Shown piece by piece: positions 24,462-32,742 of a DNA stretch of 50,815 nucleotides (position 1 is the first letter of the stretch; each line of letters opens with the position of its first letter). A program made the translations under genes and the position numbers. The notes under the pieces were generated by a model that saw only the letters and a list, made by a program, of their open reading frames with translations, did not search any database and was not told the DNA's origin. Source of the stretch: an uncultured Bacteroidales bacterium (lineage in GTDB: Bacteria; Bacteroidota; Bacteroidia; Bacteroidales; UBA932); contig CASFSL010000049.1 in NCBI GenBank assembly GCA_949297365.1, positions 1 to 50,815 on the forward strand. Reading direction: 5' to 3'.

Positions 24462-26408
24462 CTAGAACTGGAGGACGAGGGAGGTCATGCCGGGAACGGT
24501 AAGCGGTTCCGTGCCGTGGCTGACTGTTGCTCCGGTGAGTATGTCGCAGCCGGTGAATCCGTCTTTTCCGAGCGCAGCGGAGGCCGCGTCGAATATCTCG
24601 GCGTAGTGGGCCCAGTCGAGGGAGACGGACTCTGTGCCATTGTTGATCACCACCATCACGAAGTCCTTGAAGTCAGGGGTGTAGCGGAAGTACACGTAGG
24701 TATTGACCAGGTCGCCGAAAGGCATGAAGTGCATCAGCCTGCCCTTGGTCACGGCCTCGGAGCTCTTCCTCCACTGCATCAGGGTGCGGGTGTGGTCGAA
24801 CATCTCGTTCTGCATAGGCGTACGTCCGACAGAAGTGAAGGCATTGACCTTGTCGCCGGGCCAGCCGCCGGGGAAGTCGGTCCTCCACCAGGCATCGCCC
24901 TTGCCTATCATCTCCTCGGGTCCGTGCATCAGGATCTCGTCACCGTAATACCACTGGGGCACGCCGCGCATGGTCAGCAGCAGAGTGGTCGCATTCTTCA
25001 TACGCGCCAGTACGGTCTCGTCGGGATCCTTGTAGGTGCCGAAACGGATGGCCGGACGCTCCATGTCGTGATTGGTGATGAAGGTCAGCAGGTTGTAGGG
25101 GTTGTAATAGGCGAAGTCGAGGGACACGGAGCCGTAGACGCGCTTGATGCCGTCGTCGTAGCCCAGGTTCTCATTCTGTACGAATGCCTCGGATATAGCG
25201 TCGGTCAGGGCGAAGTCCATCACCATGGGCAGGTGCGAGGTATAGCCGTCGGCATTGGTCTTGAAGCCGCCGTCTGCTGTCCTGCAGCCCTCCCAGTAGG
25301 CTATCTGCTGGGTATTGTGGAACCAGCACTCGCCCACGAGTGTAAAATTGGGGAACTCCTTCAGGATACCGGCAGTCCAGGCCGAGATGTCCTGCTTGCG
25401 GGTGTAGGGATAGGTGTCCACGCGGATACCGTCCAGATCGGCGTACTCGATCCACCACACTGCCAGCTGGATGTAGTACTGGAGGCAATAGGGATTGCTC
25501 AGGTTCATGTCGGGCATCGAGGTGTCAAACCAGCCGGTCACGCAGGCGTCGATGTCGGTCTGGGCGGCGTGGGGATCGGAGTGTCCGGACATGGCGTAGT
25601 TGGAGCGGGTAAATGTCGGATGCTGGTGGATCCAGTCCTGGAAAGGCAGGTCGTTGAACCACCAGTGAGCGGTACCGCTGTGGTTGGGTACGATGTCCTG
25701 AATAAACTTGATGCCCTTCTCATGAGCGGCGGCCACCAGCGAGCGGTACAGTTCGTTGGAGCCGTAGCGGGGGTCGATCTGATAGTAGTCCGCGCAGGCA
25801 TAGCCGTGGTAGGAATAGGCAGGCTCGTTGTCGAGGGTGATGGGCGTAGGCCATATGGCGGTGATGCCGAGGTCGGCCAGATAGTCCAGATGATCCATGA
25901 TGCCCTGGAGGTCACCGCCGTGACGTCCGCCTGGGAGCTTGCGGTTGCCCTTCTCGGCGGTCAGGGGCGAGGAGTCGTTCTTCCTGTCCCCGTTGGCGAA
26001 ACGGTCCGGCATCAGCAGGTACACCACGTCGGAGGAGCCGAAGCCCACCCTCTCGCGGGAGCCCTCGCGCCTCCTGTCGATGCGGTAGGCAAATGTCTCA
26101 GTATTCCCGTCGGGATAGTTGATCGTAAAATCATATTCGCCCGGAGCCAGGTTCTCCGCTATCTCCAGATCCACGAAGAGGTAGTTGGGGCTCTCGGCAT
26201 TATGCACGGCCTTGACCGTAATCCCGTCCGATGCCACGGTTACATCCGCGCCCGAAAGTCCGGGAGCGTGCAGCATCAGGGTCAGCGGAGTCTCCATTCC
26301 GGTCCACCAGCAGGGCGGCTCCACGCGCAGTCCGTCCTGCGCACCGGCGGCAGAGGCCATCGAGGTAAGTCCCACCGCCGCCATCAAAGTTCTCAATACA
26401 TTTTTCAT
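24462..26408 (-). CDS. GH13 neopullulanase/cyclomaltodextrinase, SusA-like
   Basis: A 648-residue exported alpha-amylase-family enzyme, likely periplasmic, cutting malto-oligosaccharides, cyclodextrins or pullulan. A signal peptide ends near ASAAGAQ (residue 24). An N-terminal Ig-like domain (about 25-120; PPCWWTGM typical of cyclomaltodextrinases) precedes the barrel: YLLMPDRFANGD, DIVPNHSG, DGIRVDTYPY (nucleophile D331), LVGECWF (acid/base E360) and FITNHD (D448), numbering from the chosen start. Start: the frame opens at 26429 inside the upstream gene, but the Met at 26408 begins a proper signal peptide 4 nt after that gene's stop. It is the last gene of the starch operon. Confidence 0.88.
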   Translation of the reverse strand: MKNVLRTLMAAVGLTSMASAAGAQDGLRVEPPCWWTGMETPLTLMLHAPGLSGADVTVASDGITVKAVHNAESPNYLFVDLEIAENLAPGEYDFTINYPDGNTETFAYRIDRRREGSRERVGFGSSDVVYLLMPDRFANGDRKNDSSPLTAEKGNRKLPGGRHGGDLQGIMDHLDYLADLGITAIWPTPITLDNEPAYSYHGYACADYYQIDPRYGSNELYRSLVAAAHEKGIKFIQDIVPNHSGTAHWWFNDLPFQDWIHQHPTFTRSNYAMSGHSDPHAAQTDIDACVTGWFDTSMPDMNLSNPYCLQYYIQLAVWWIEYADLDGIRVDTYPYTRKQDISAWTAGILKEFPNFTLVGECWFHNTQQIAYWEGCRTADGGFKTNADGYTSHLPMVMDFALTDAISEAFVQNENLGYDDGIKRVYGSVSLDFAYYNPYNLLTFITNHDMERPAIRFGTYKDPDETVLARMKNATTLLLTMRGVPQWYYGDEILMHGPEEMIGKGDAWWRTDFPGGWPGDKVNAFTSVGRTPMQNEMFDHTRTLMQWRKSSEAVTKGRLMHFMPFGDLVNTYVYFRYTPDFKDFVMVVINNGTESVSLDWAHYAEIFDAASAALGKDGFTGCDILTGATVSHGTEPLTVPGMTSLVLQF

Positions 26409-26412
26409 AATC

Positions 26413-27732
26413 CTAGAAGACAAATTCATAACCGTGAGCGGGAAGAGTGTAACTCTCTCCGGCGATACCGCCTTCGGAAACAGTTACCGTAACTTCCTCC
26501 GCAGAGAAATTGAATACTGCCGCAAAGCCGTCACTGCCGTCGGCGAGGCGACGCTCAAAGGAGAATACCTTTTCCGGCTGATCATTGGCCAGTATGACCA
26601 TCGGGGCACCCTCACGGGGAGCATACATCGACGGATGAGCGTCACGCATGGCTATAAGCTCCTTGTAGAACTGCGTATAGCCCCCGCGGTCCTCCCAGAC
26701 GATGGGGTCGCGCATAAAGAACTCCAGCGAGTTGTCGTTGCCCACCTCCTGACCGCTGTAGATCAGAGGCATACCCGGTTCAGCGAAAGTAAGGGCAGCG
26801 AACTGTCGGGCAGCGTCCCCCATCCGCTCGAACTCAGTACCGTTCCAGGAGTTCTCGTCATGGTTGGAAGTGAAGTTCATCTCGATGCTCTCCACGGGCA
26901 ACCTGCCATCGTGCTCCACACGGTAGGCTGCATACTCGGCGGCTGTGGCCTTGCCCTGGGCAAGCCTGTTCATAAACGCATGATTGGACCAGCCGTAATA
27001 GGCGTCGAAAGCATCGGTCATCAGAGCCGGCTCCTCGGACTCGGCCAGCATGAAGAGGTCGGGACGGATACCGCGCAGCTCTGCCACGGCCTCATTCCAG
27101 AAGTCCACCGGCACCTCATGAGCCACGTCGCAGCGGAAACCGTCCACACCGACCTCAGCCACCCAGTAAGTCATGGCATCGAGCATGGCGGCCCGCATAT
27201 CGGCATTGTCGTAATTCAGTTCGGCCACGTCAGTCCAGTCGAAGGGAGCCACGGGCGTACCCGTACTGTCGTCCATCACATACCAGTCCGGATGCTCCGC
27301 TATCCAGCCGTGGTCACGGGAAGTGTGGTTGGCCACCCAGTCCAGGATGACCTTGAAGCCCAGCTCGTGAGCCTTGTCCACTACGGACCGGAAATCCTCT
27401 ATGGTACCGAACTCGGGATTGACAGCCTTGTAATCGCTGATAGAGTAATAACTGCCCAGCTCGCCCTTGCGCTCCAACTCACCTATCGGATATATGGGCA
27501 TGAACCAGAGTATGTCCACTCCCAGCTCCCTTAGCCTGGGCAGATGCTCCTCCACAGCCTTGAGAGTGCCTTCCTGAGAATACTGGCGTACATTGACCTC
27601 ATAGATTACGGCATCGGCAGTCCACTCGGGATGGATGACATTGGTTACGGGAGACTTGACTCCCTCATTGCCGGCGCATCCTGCGAGCAGCAGTGCGAGC
27701 GCGGCGACGGCTATTGTCCTTAGAAACTTCAT
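26413..27732 (-). CDS. GH13 alpha-amylase-family lipoprotein
   Basis: A 439-residue lipoprotein glycosidase. Signal peptide and lipobox LLAGC put the lipid on C19. The barrel starts almost at once (AVIYEVNVRQYSQEGT), with no extra N-terminal domain. Catalytic residues: nucleophile D202 in GVDGFRCDVAHEVP, acid/base E231 in FMLAESEEP, and D292 in FTSNHDENS. The region-I equivalent is DWVANHTS. A short C-terminal beta domain ends the protein. The type resembles small maltogenic or oligosaccharide-cutting GH13 enzymes; specificity is not readable. It sits between two other GH13 genes, 9 nt after one and 4 nt before the next. Confidence 0.88.
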   Translation of the reverse strand: MKFLRTIAVAALALLLAGCAGNEGVKSPVTNVIHPEWTADAVIYEVNVRQYSQEGTLKAVEEHLPRLRELGVDILWFMPIYPIGELERKGELGSYYSISDYKAVNPEFGTIEDFRSVVDKAHELGFKVILDWVANHTSRDHGWIAEHPDWYVMDDSTGTPVAPFDWTDVAELNYDNADMRAAMLDAMTYWVAEVGVDGFRCDVAHEVPVDFWNEAVAELRGIRPDLFMLAESEEPALMTDAFDAYYGWSNHAFMNRLAQGKATAAEYAAYRVEHDGRLPVESIEMNFTSNHDENSWNGTEFERMGDAARQFAALTFAEPGMPLIYSGQEVGNDNSLEFFMRDPIVWEDRGGYTQFYKELIAMRDAHPSMYAPREGAPMVILANDQPEKVFSFERRLADGSDGFAAVFNFSAEEVTVTVSEGGIAGESYTLPAHGYEFVF

Positions 27733-27741
27733 AACTTGTTA

Positions 27742-29832
27742 TTATTTTGAATTGATTATACTGAATGATACAGGAGCGGTCTCCACAGCCACTGAGCCGG
27801 AGCCGTCATACTGCAGTCCGAACGGCAGGTCGAATACTTTGCGCACCGGTTCGGAAGACTTGTTCAGGGCCACGAGCACATATTCGCCCATATAGACCCG
27901 CATATAGGCCAGGTAATCCTTCTCTGCGGACAGCAGGTACCAGTCGCCGTAAAGCAGCGGCATACTGGAGGAGCGTTCCGCCGTAAGAGCCCGGACCGTA
28001 TCGAATACACCGGCCTCGTGCCTGTTGCGCGGCTCGAACTGAGCCCAGCGGCGGTTATCCGGATCATTGCCTCCGGGCTGCCCCCATTCGTCACCGGTAT
28101 AGATGACAGGTATGCCGGGCAGGGTCATGTTTATGGCGTGCAGCAGGGCCAGTTTGCGGTAGGCCACAGTATCGCTCACACCTATCTCGCGCTTCCATCC
28201 GGCAGCCTTGTAGTCCTCGCCGGGAATCAGGTCTCCGCCCACTATGGACACGTAACGGGCCCGGTCATGGTTGCCGGAGATGATGCCCATCAGGTTGTGA
28301 TAGCCGTAGGTATGCAGGCTGGCGTCTATCGTCCCGGCCAGGTCGGTGAATGAGCCTTCGGGCGTGGATGTAGCCCAGATATAGGTATCGTAGATATTGA
28401 AGTCAAACTGACAGTCCAGCATACCGGTGCGTACATAGGACGAGATGAGCTCAGGCGAGCCGTAGGTCTCCCCTATCTGGAACACACTGCGGTCCGGCAC
28501 CCTCTCCAGCAGCTTGCGGGTCAGTTTGCGCCAGTACACCTCGGGGATGTGCTTCGTGGCGTCGTGACGGAATCCGTCCAGCTCGTATTCCTGCATCCAG
28601 AATACGGCCGAGTCGGTCATCGGCTCATTGACATCCTCCCTCTCCAGGTCCAGCGTCGGGATATGTTTGTCAAACCATGTGGTCAGACGGAACTCGTCCC
28701 AGAGTTCCAGATTGGGCCTGCCGTCCGGGGTGAATTCCGGGGTCTTCCAGTCCGGATGGGCCTGCAGGAGCGGGCTCTCCACGTGCAGGTGATTGGCCAC
28801 ATAGTCCAGGATGATGTTCTTGTCATCCCCGTGTACGTCGGATATCAGGCCGCGCAGTTCTTCAGGTGTACCATAGCGCGGGTCCAGCCTGGTCATATAC
28901 ACCGGCCAGTAACCGTGATAGCCGGTAAAGCGGGTATAGGGATCCTTGTTGAGTCCCCAGACGGTATAGGGGTTCTGCGTTATCGGGGAGATCCACAGGG
29001 TATTCACCCCGAGTGTATCGAAATACCCCTCGCGCAGCTTCGCATCTATGCCGGCCAGGTCGCCGCCGTAATAATCGGCCTCGGGCAGCACGTCCGGACG
29101 GTTGGCCTTCCAGTCATTGGCGGTGTTGCCGTTGACGAAGCGGTCTACCATTATCTGGTACATAATCCAGGCCTGGCGGTCAGTCCTTTCCAGTTCCGAA
29201 GCCGCAGCCATCACTCTCCCGTAGCGCACGGGCACGAGGATATCGCTTCCGGCCCCTTCGGCATTGTAGGTATAGATACGGATATAGGAGCGTTCCATAT
29301 CCTCCGCATTGTCCGGGATATGCACGGTGAACTCACCGTTCTTGCGGTAGGACATGAAGTTGTGGTCCAGAAGGGCGTTCTGCCACAGTACCAGATAACC
29401 GGCCGGAGAGTTCTCGGCCCTGACGGTAAACTCGCGTCCTCCCATATTGCTGCCGACAGTGGCTATTGACGGCACCGCCGCACCCGCCGGAGTCTTCCGC
29501 TTCAGCACGATCACTCCGCACCCGTCCCCGGAAGTCACCTTGACGGCGGACACACTGCGCGAGTCAGGTCCGGCAATCACCAGCACAGTATCCATATCCT
29601 CTCTGGAGACCGGGACTATGGTATAATCCTCACTGCTCACAGCATCCACCTTCTCTATCCTGGGGAAATAATCCCTGACTATCAGCAGAGTGGTGTCCCC
29701 TGAAATCAGACAGGGCATGGCCGGAGCCGACTCCTCGTTGAAAAACGGAGCGTCCTCCACACTGTAGGAACATGAGACAGCAGCAGACAACATGACTGCA
29801 ACTGCTGTAAAATATTTAATCCTAAACTTCAT
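27742..29832 (-). CDS. GH13 alpha-amylase-family protein with N-terminal Ig-like region
   Basis: A 696-residue exported enzyme. The N-terminus (KYFTAVAVMLSAAVSC) is a probable lipoprotein signal with C21, though position -3 is Ala rather than Leu. Residues about 30-215 are beta-rich domains without clear catalytic motifs, probably Ig-like or starch-contacting. The barrel follows: WIMYQIMVDRFVNGN (about 222), DYVANHLH, DGFRHDATKHIP (nucleophile D424), FQIGETYGSPEL (acid/base E455) and ISGNHDRARY (D523). It may play the outer-surface SusG-like role. It is first of the three GH13 genes, but a terminator-like hairpin separates it from susE. Confidence 0.85.
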   Translation of the reverse strand: MKFRIKYFTAVAVMLSAAVSCSYSVEDAPFFNEESAPAMPCLISGDTTLLIVRDYFPRIEKVDAVSSEDYTIVPVSREDMDTVLVIAGPDSRSVSAVKVTSGDGCGVIVLKRKTPAGAAVPSIATVGSNMGGREFTVRAENSPAGYLVLWQNALLDHNFMSYRKNGEFTVHIPDNAEDMERSYIRIYTYNAEGAGSDILVPVRYGRVMAAASELERTDRQAWIMYQIMVDRFVNGNTANDWKANRPDVLPEADYYGGDLAGIDAKLREGYFDTLGVNTLWISPITQNPYTVWGLNKDPYTRFTGYHGYWPVYMTRLDPRYGTPEELRGLISDVHGDDKNIILDYVANHLHVESPLLQAHPDWKTPEFTPDGRPNLELWDEFRLTTWFDKHIPTLDLEREDVNEPMTDSAVFWMQEYELDGFRHDATKHIPEVYWRKLTRKLLERVPDRSVFQIGETYGSPELISSYVRTGMLDCQFDFNIYDTYIWATSTPEGSFTDLAGTIDASLHTYGYHNLMGIISGNHDRARYVSIVGGDLIPGEDYKAAGWKREIGVSDTVAYRKLALLHAINMTLPGIPVIYTGDEWGQPGGNDPDNRRWAQFEPRNRHEAGVFDTVRALTAERSSSMPLLYGDWYLLSAEKDYLAYMRVYMGEYVLVALNKSSEPVRKVFDLPFGLQYDGSGSVAVETAPVSFSIINSK

Positions 29833-29842
29833 GACTGTTGGT

Positions 29843-29914
29843 TTTAAAAAAGAGGATGACCCAAAAGGAAGAATCCAGCGAAACGCAGAAATTACCCTTT
29901 TGAGTCACCCTCTT
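29843..29914 (-). terminator. Terminator-like hairpin within the starch operon
   Basis: On the minus strand the arm 29914-29896 pairs with 29868-29850 over about 19 positions with two mismatches, around a 27-nt loop. The stem ends in CCTC and is followed by a run of T (29851-29846 on the minus strand). It lies between susE and the first GH13 gene. Confidence 0.6.
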
Positions 29915-29932
29915 CTACATATTCAAGGGATA

Positions 29933-31078
29933 TTATTCCACCGGTGTTCCGTAATCCTCCACACTGATCTCGGCAACCGGCTCATCCCAGTTGTTAAGAT
30001 CCAGATATATACGGTAGTTACCCGGTTCTACGGTCAGATTGGCGCCGCCGGCGACCAGCTCGTCAAAAGAGCCGCCCCAGTCTGTTCCCCATGCTCCGTC
30101 AAGTCTGAACTTGAACTCCGCTGCGGTCTCTATTTCCACATCCGCATAGAATCTCTGATCCGGAAGCATCTGGGTCATCACGATATCCGCGCCGTCGGCC
30201 CAGTCTGTCATAGAGCCTGATATTCCGACGGAGTTGAAGCTCTTGACTACATTAAGAGTCAGAGTTGACCTGACAAAATGGAAGTTGTAGTAGCGATACT
30301 CGGAATAGTTGTTGATGTTAGTGCTGCCTCCGTCATCCCACAGAACGATGGACGGAGCCTCGGCCTCTGTCGAAGTCTCACTGCCGACACCCCAGTTGCC
30401 CTCATTCCAGTTCATGCCGCCGGTTATCTTGAATCCGTGGTTCTCACGGTTCTCACCGAAGTCGATGACACCGACATAGTTCTCCTCGTCCTCGGCATAG
30501 CTGTACAGATACCTGAGCACCTCGGTATTGGACCAAGTCCCGTCAGGCCATCCCCAAGGGTCTCCCACCACATACACAGCCGGATAGGTCTTCTCAGCAT
30601 TATATGGAGTAACTGTAGTACTCCTTACATTGGAGTACAGGGGATCCACTTCGATGTTCAGACCGTCTCCTCTCATCTGGGCACCGATTCTGAAATACAC
30701 AGTGACCGGCTTGTCAGGAGCGCAGGCAAGCGAGACCAGAGCATTGTTGAGAGCATTGTCCTCTACGAATATTGAATCAGCATTGTCAATATTGTCCACC
30801 GCCTTGGCATTGGCAAAACTCTCGTCAAGAGCGGCATAGAGAGTATAGCGCACGGCCACCGGCATTCCGAAATCCGCGCGTGAAAACCTCAGCATACCCA
30901 GAGTCAAGCTGTCCTCTACGAGTACATAACTTGATTCGGGAGCGGCTATCTCCTCCAGCACCGGAGCGACTGCCTTATCAGGATAGTAGACAGTCTTCTC
31001 CTTTTCAACGCAGGCCACCGTCAGAAGCACCGACATCATGGCTGCCGAAAATATTGTGAAAATCTTTTTCATATTCAT
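29933..31078 (-). CDS. susE: SusE-like outer-membrane starch-binding lipoprotein
   Basis: A 381-residue surface lipoprotein (lipobox LTVAC, C23). SusE/SusF proteins bind starch through tandem beta-domains and assist the SusCD pore. An N-terminal SusE domain (APVLEEIAAPESSYVLVEDS, typical Ig-like start) is followed by two starch-binding-type modules: YVVGDPWGWPDGTWSN (near residue 170) and a later one with aromatic-rich FKFRLDGAWGTDWGGSF (near 320). Length equals SusE; no separate SusF is present. The ATG at 31078 or the Met at 31072 could start it. It lies 19 nt after susD. Confidence 0.85.
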   Translation of the reverse strand: MNMKKIFTIFSAAMMSVLLTVACVEKEKTVYYPDKAVAPVLEEIAAPESSYVLVEDSLTLGMLRFSRADFGMPVAVRYTLYAALDESFANAKAVDNIDNADSIFVEDNALNNALVSLACAPDKPVTVYFRIGAQMRGDGLNIEVDPLYSNVRSTTVTPYNAEKTYPAVYVVGDPWGWPDGTWSNTEVLRYLYSYAEDEENYVGVIDFGENRENHGFKITGGMNWNEGNWGVGSETSTEAEAPSIVLWDDGGSTNINNYSEYRYYNFHFVRSTLTLNVVKSFNSVGISGSMTDWADGADIVMTQMLPDQRFYADVEIETAAEFKFRLDGAWGTDWGGSFDELVAGGANLTVEPGNYRIYLDLNNWDEPVAEISVEDYGTPVE

Positions 31079-31097
31079 TGTCCTTTAATTTTGACTA

Positions 31098-32720
31098 TTA
31101 ATATCCCGGATTCTGATCCAGTTTGTCGTTGGAGTTAATCTCTGTGGAAGGGATAGGATAGAGATTGCGGTGCTCCTCAACGGCACTGCCGGCAAAAGTA
31201 TCACCTTTCCAGTCCCATACATACTCGTCGGTTGTGAACAGACCGAAACGGATCAGGTCCTGACGGCGCATACACTCCCAGTAGAGCTCACGGCCACGCT
31301 CGTCGATGATATCCCTCTCGGTTATCTCACCGGCACCCGAATAAGGTTCCAGACCGGCTCTCTCGCGCACGGCGTTGATGGATGCCAGACCGTCTGACAG
31401 GATACCGCCGTTACGGAACTGAGCCTCTGTCAGCATCAGATATGCGTCGGCCGCCCTGAATACAGGCAGGTCTGTATCGGGGAATGTGAGGGTGGCAGGT
31501 GTTCCGTCTGACCTGAGATTGGTGTATTTCTTCGTACACCAGCCGTAAGTGAACAATGTCATGTCCTCTATGCTTCGTGTATGCGGATCTATATCCTTGT
31601 CATTGAACTCGGCTCCGTCAGTAAAGAGGAATCTGGAATCGGCATCCTCATCGAACAGGTCGAGGAACTGAGGAGTGACCACGAGTCCGCCCCAACCGTC
31701 ATCCACACCGAGAGCCGAACTCCAGTTGGGAGCACCGGAAGGCACGGAGCCTTTGATCAGGAATGTGGTGATACCGTAAGACTGGATATTGGTACCGTCA
31801 CTCTGCACGGCGAAGATAATCTCTTTGGACAGGTGGTTGTCCGCACGGAAATTGGACTGATAATCTGCGGGAAGTGCAGAATACGACTCAACTATCGTCT
31901 TGCTTTCCTCAGCGCACTCGGCCCACGCGCTTATGACAGGACGGCCCTGAGGATCATCGGAGGTGAAGACCTCTGCATTGAGATAGAGCTTGGCCAGAAG
32001 CATGGTTGCGAACTCACGGCTGCATCGGCCGTACTCTGTGGCGGAGGCAGGACGCAGCCCCTCGCGGAATCCGTTCTCACCGGCTATCTCATTCACCAGC
32101 CACTCGTAAAGGTCATAGCGGAGAATCTGGTCAGGACCGGTGGCTCCCACTGAATTGGCCTCGGTAGCAAACGGTACGTTACCGAACAGGTCTATGGCAT
32201 GGTAGTAAGCCAAAGCTCTGACAGCCCTGGCCTGGGCCACCATATAGTCCATCTCCTCACCCTTGAGGCTGTCCGCTGCGGAAGCCGCCCTGCGGATAAA
32301 CTCATTGCACTGACCTATCGTAAAATACATACGGGAGAACACCGCTGCCACAAAGATATCGGAAGTCGTCCACCGCATAGGATGCAAGTCTCTGATAGTA
32401 GCGTCGTTCCAGCATGTACTGGCCTCGTCCGTCGGCAGTTCCTGCAGACAGAACAGAGCCCTCAAGTACTGGCCGTAGCCACCGTCCACTCCGCTGATGT
32501 CGGCCTCCCCGCCCGGACCTTCGGAAGAACTTACTGCCAGAGAACTGTAACACTTGGCCAGCAGCTGCTGATAAGCCTCTATACTGTTGAGCACATCCTC
32601 GGGAAGAGTGATATTGGGGTCGATGGGAGTGACATCCAGGTCATTGACACAGGATGTGGTGGAGAAAGTCATTGCCACCGCCATCACCGCTGAAACTATG
32701 ATTGTTGTAATTCTTTTCAT
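31098..32720 (-). CDS. susD: SusD/RagB-family starch-binding lipoprotein
   Basis: A 540-residue outer-membrane lipoprotein (signal VMAVAMTFSTTSC, lipid on C24) that caps the SusC pore and captures glycan. Family features: SIEAYQQLLAKCYSSLA at the start, TPR-like helices with AQARAVRALAYYHAIDLFGNVPF, and the C-terminal RERAGLEPYSG and RGRELYWECMRRQDLIRFG, ending NPGY. Length is normal. It lies directly downstream of susC with a gap of 22 nt. Substrate assignment to starch rests on the GH13 and SusE neighbours. Confidence 0.93.
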   Translation of the reverse strand: MKRITTIIVSAVMAVAMTFSTTSCVNDLDVTPIDPNITLPEDVLNSIEAYQQLLAKCYSSLAVSSSEGPGGEADISGVDGGYGQYLRALFCLQELPTDEASTCWNDATIRDLHPMRWTTSDIFVAAVFSRMYFTIGQCNEFIRRAASAADSLKGEEMDYMVAQARAVRALAYYHAIDLFGNVPFATEANSVGATGPDQILRYDLYEWLVNEIAGENGFREGLRPASATEYGRCSREFATMLLAKLYLNAEVFTSDDPQGRPVISAWAECAEESKTIVESYSALPADYQSNFRADNHLSKEIIFAVQSDGTNIQSYGITTFLIKGSVPSGAPNWSSALGVDDGWGGLVVTPQFLDLFDEDADSRFLFTDGAEFNDKDIDPHTRSIEDMTLFTYGWCTKKYTNLRSDGTPATLTFPDTDLPVFRAADAYLMLTEAQFRNGGILSDGLASINAVRERAGLEPYSGAGEITERDIIDERGRELYWECMRRQDLIRFGLFTTDEYVWDWKGDTFAGSAVEEHRNLYPIPSTEINSNDKLDQNPGY

Positions 32721-32742
32721 AATCAGTTTCCTTTAGATAAGA

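Noticed and set aside
24441-26492. A 683-codon open frame opposite the GH13 gene
   Set aside because: It is the antisense of a clear GH13 enzyme with catalytic motifs, and it is rich in Val, Gly and His as typical of GC-rich shadows.
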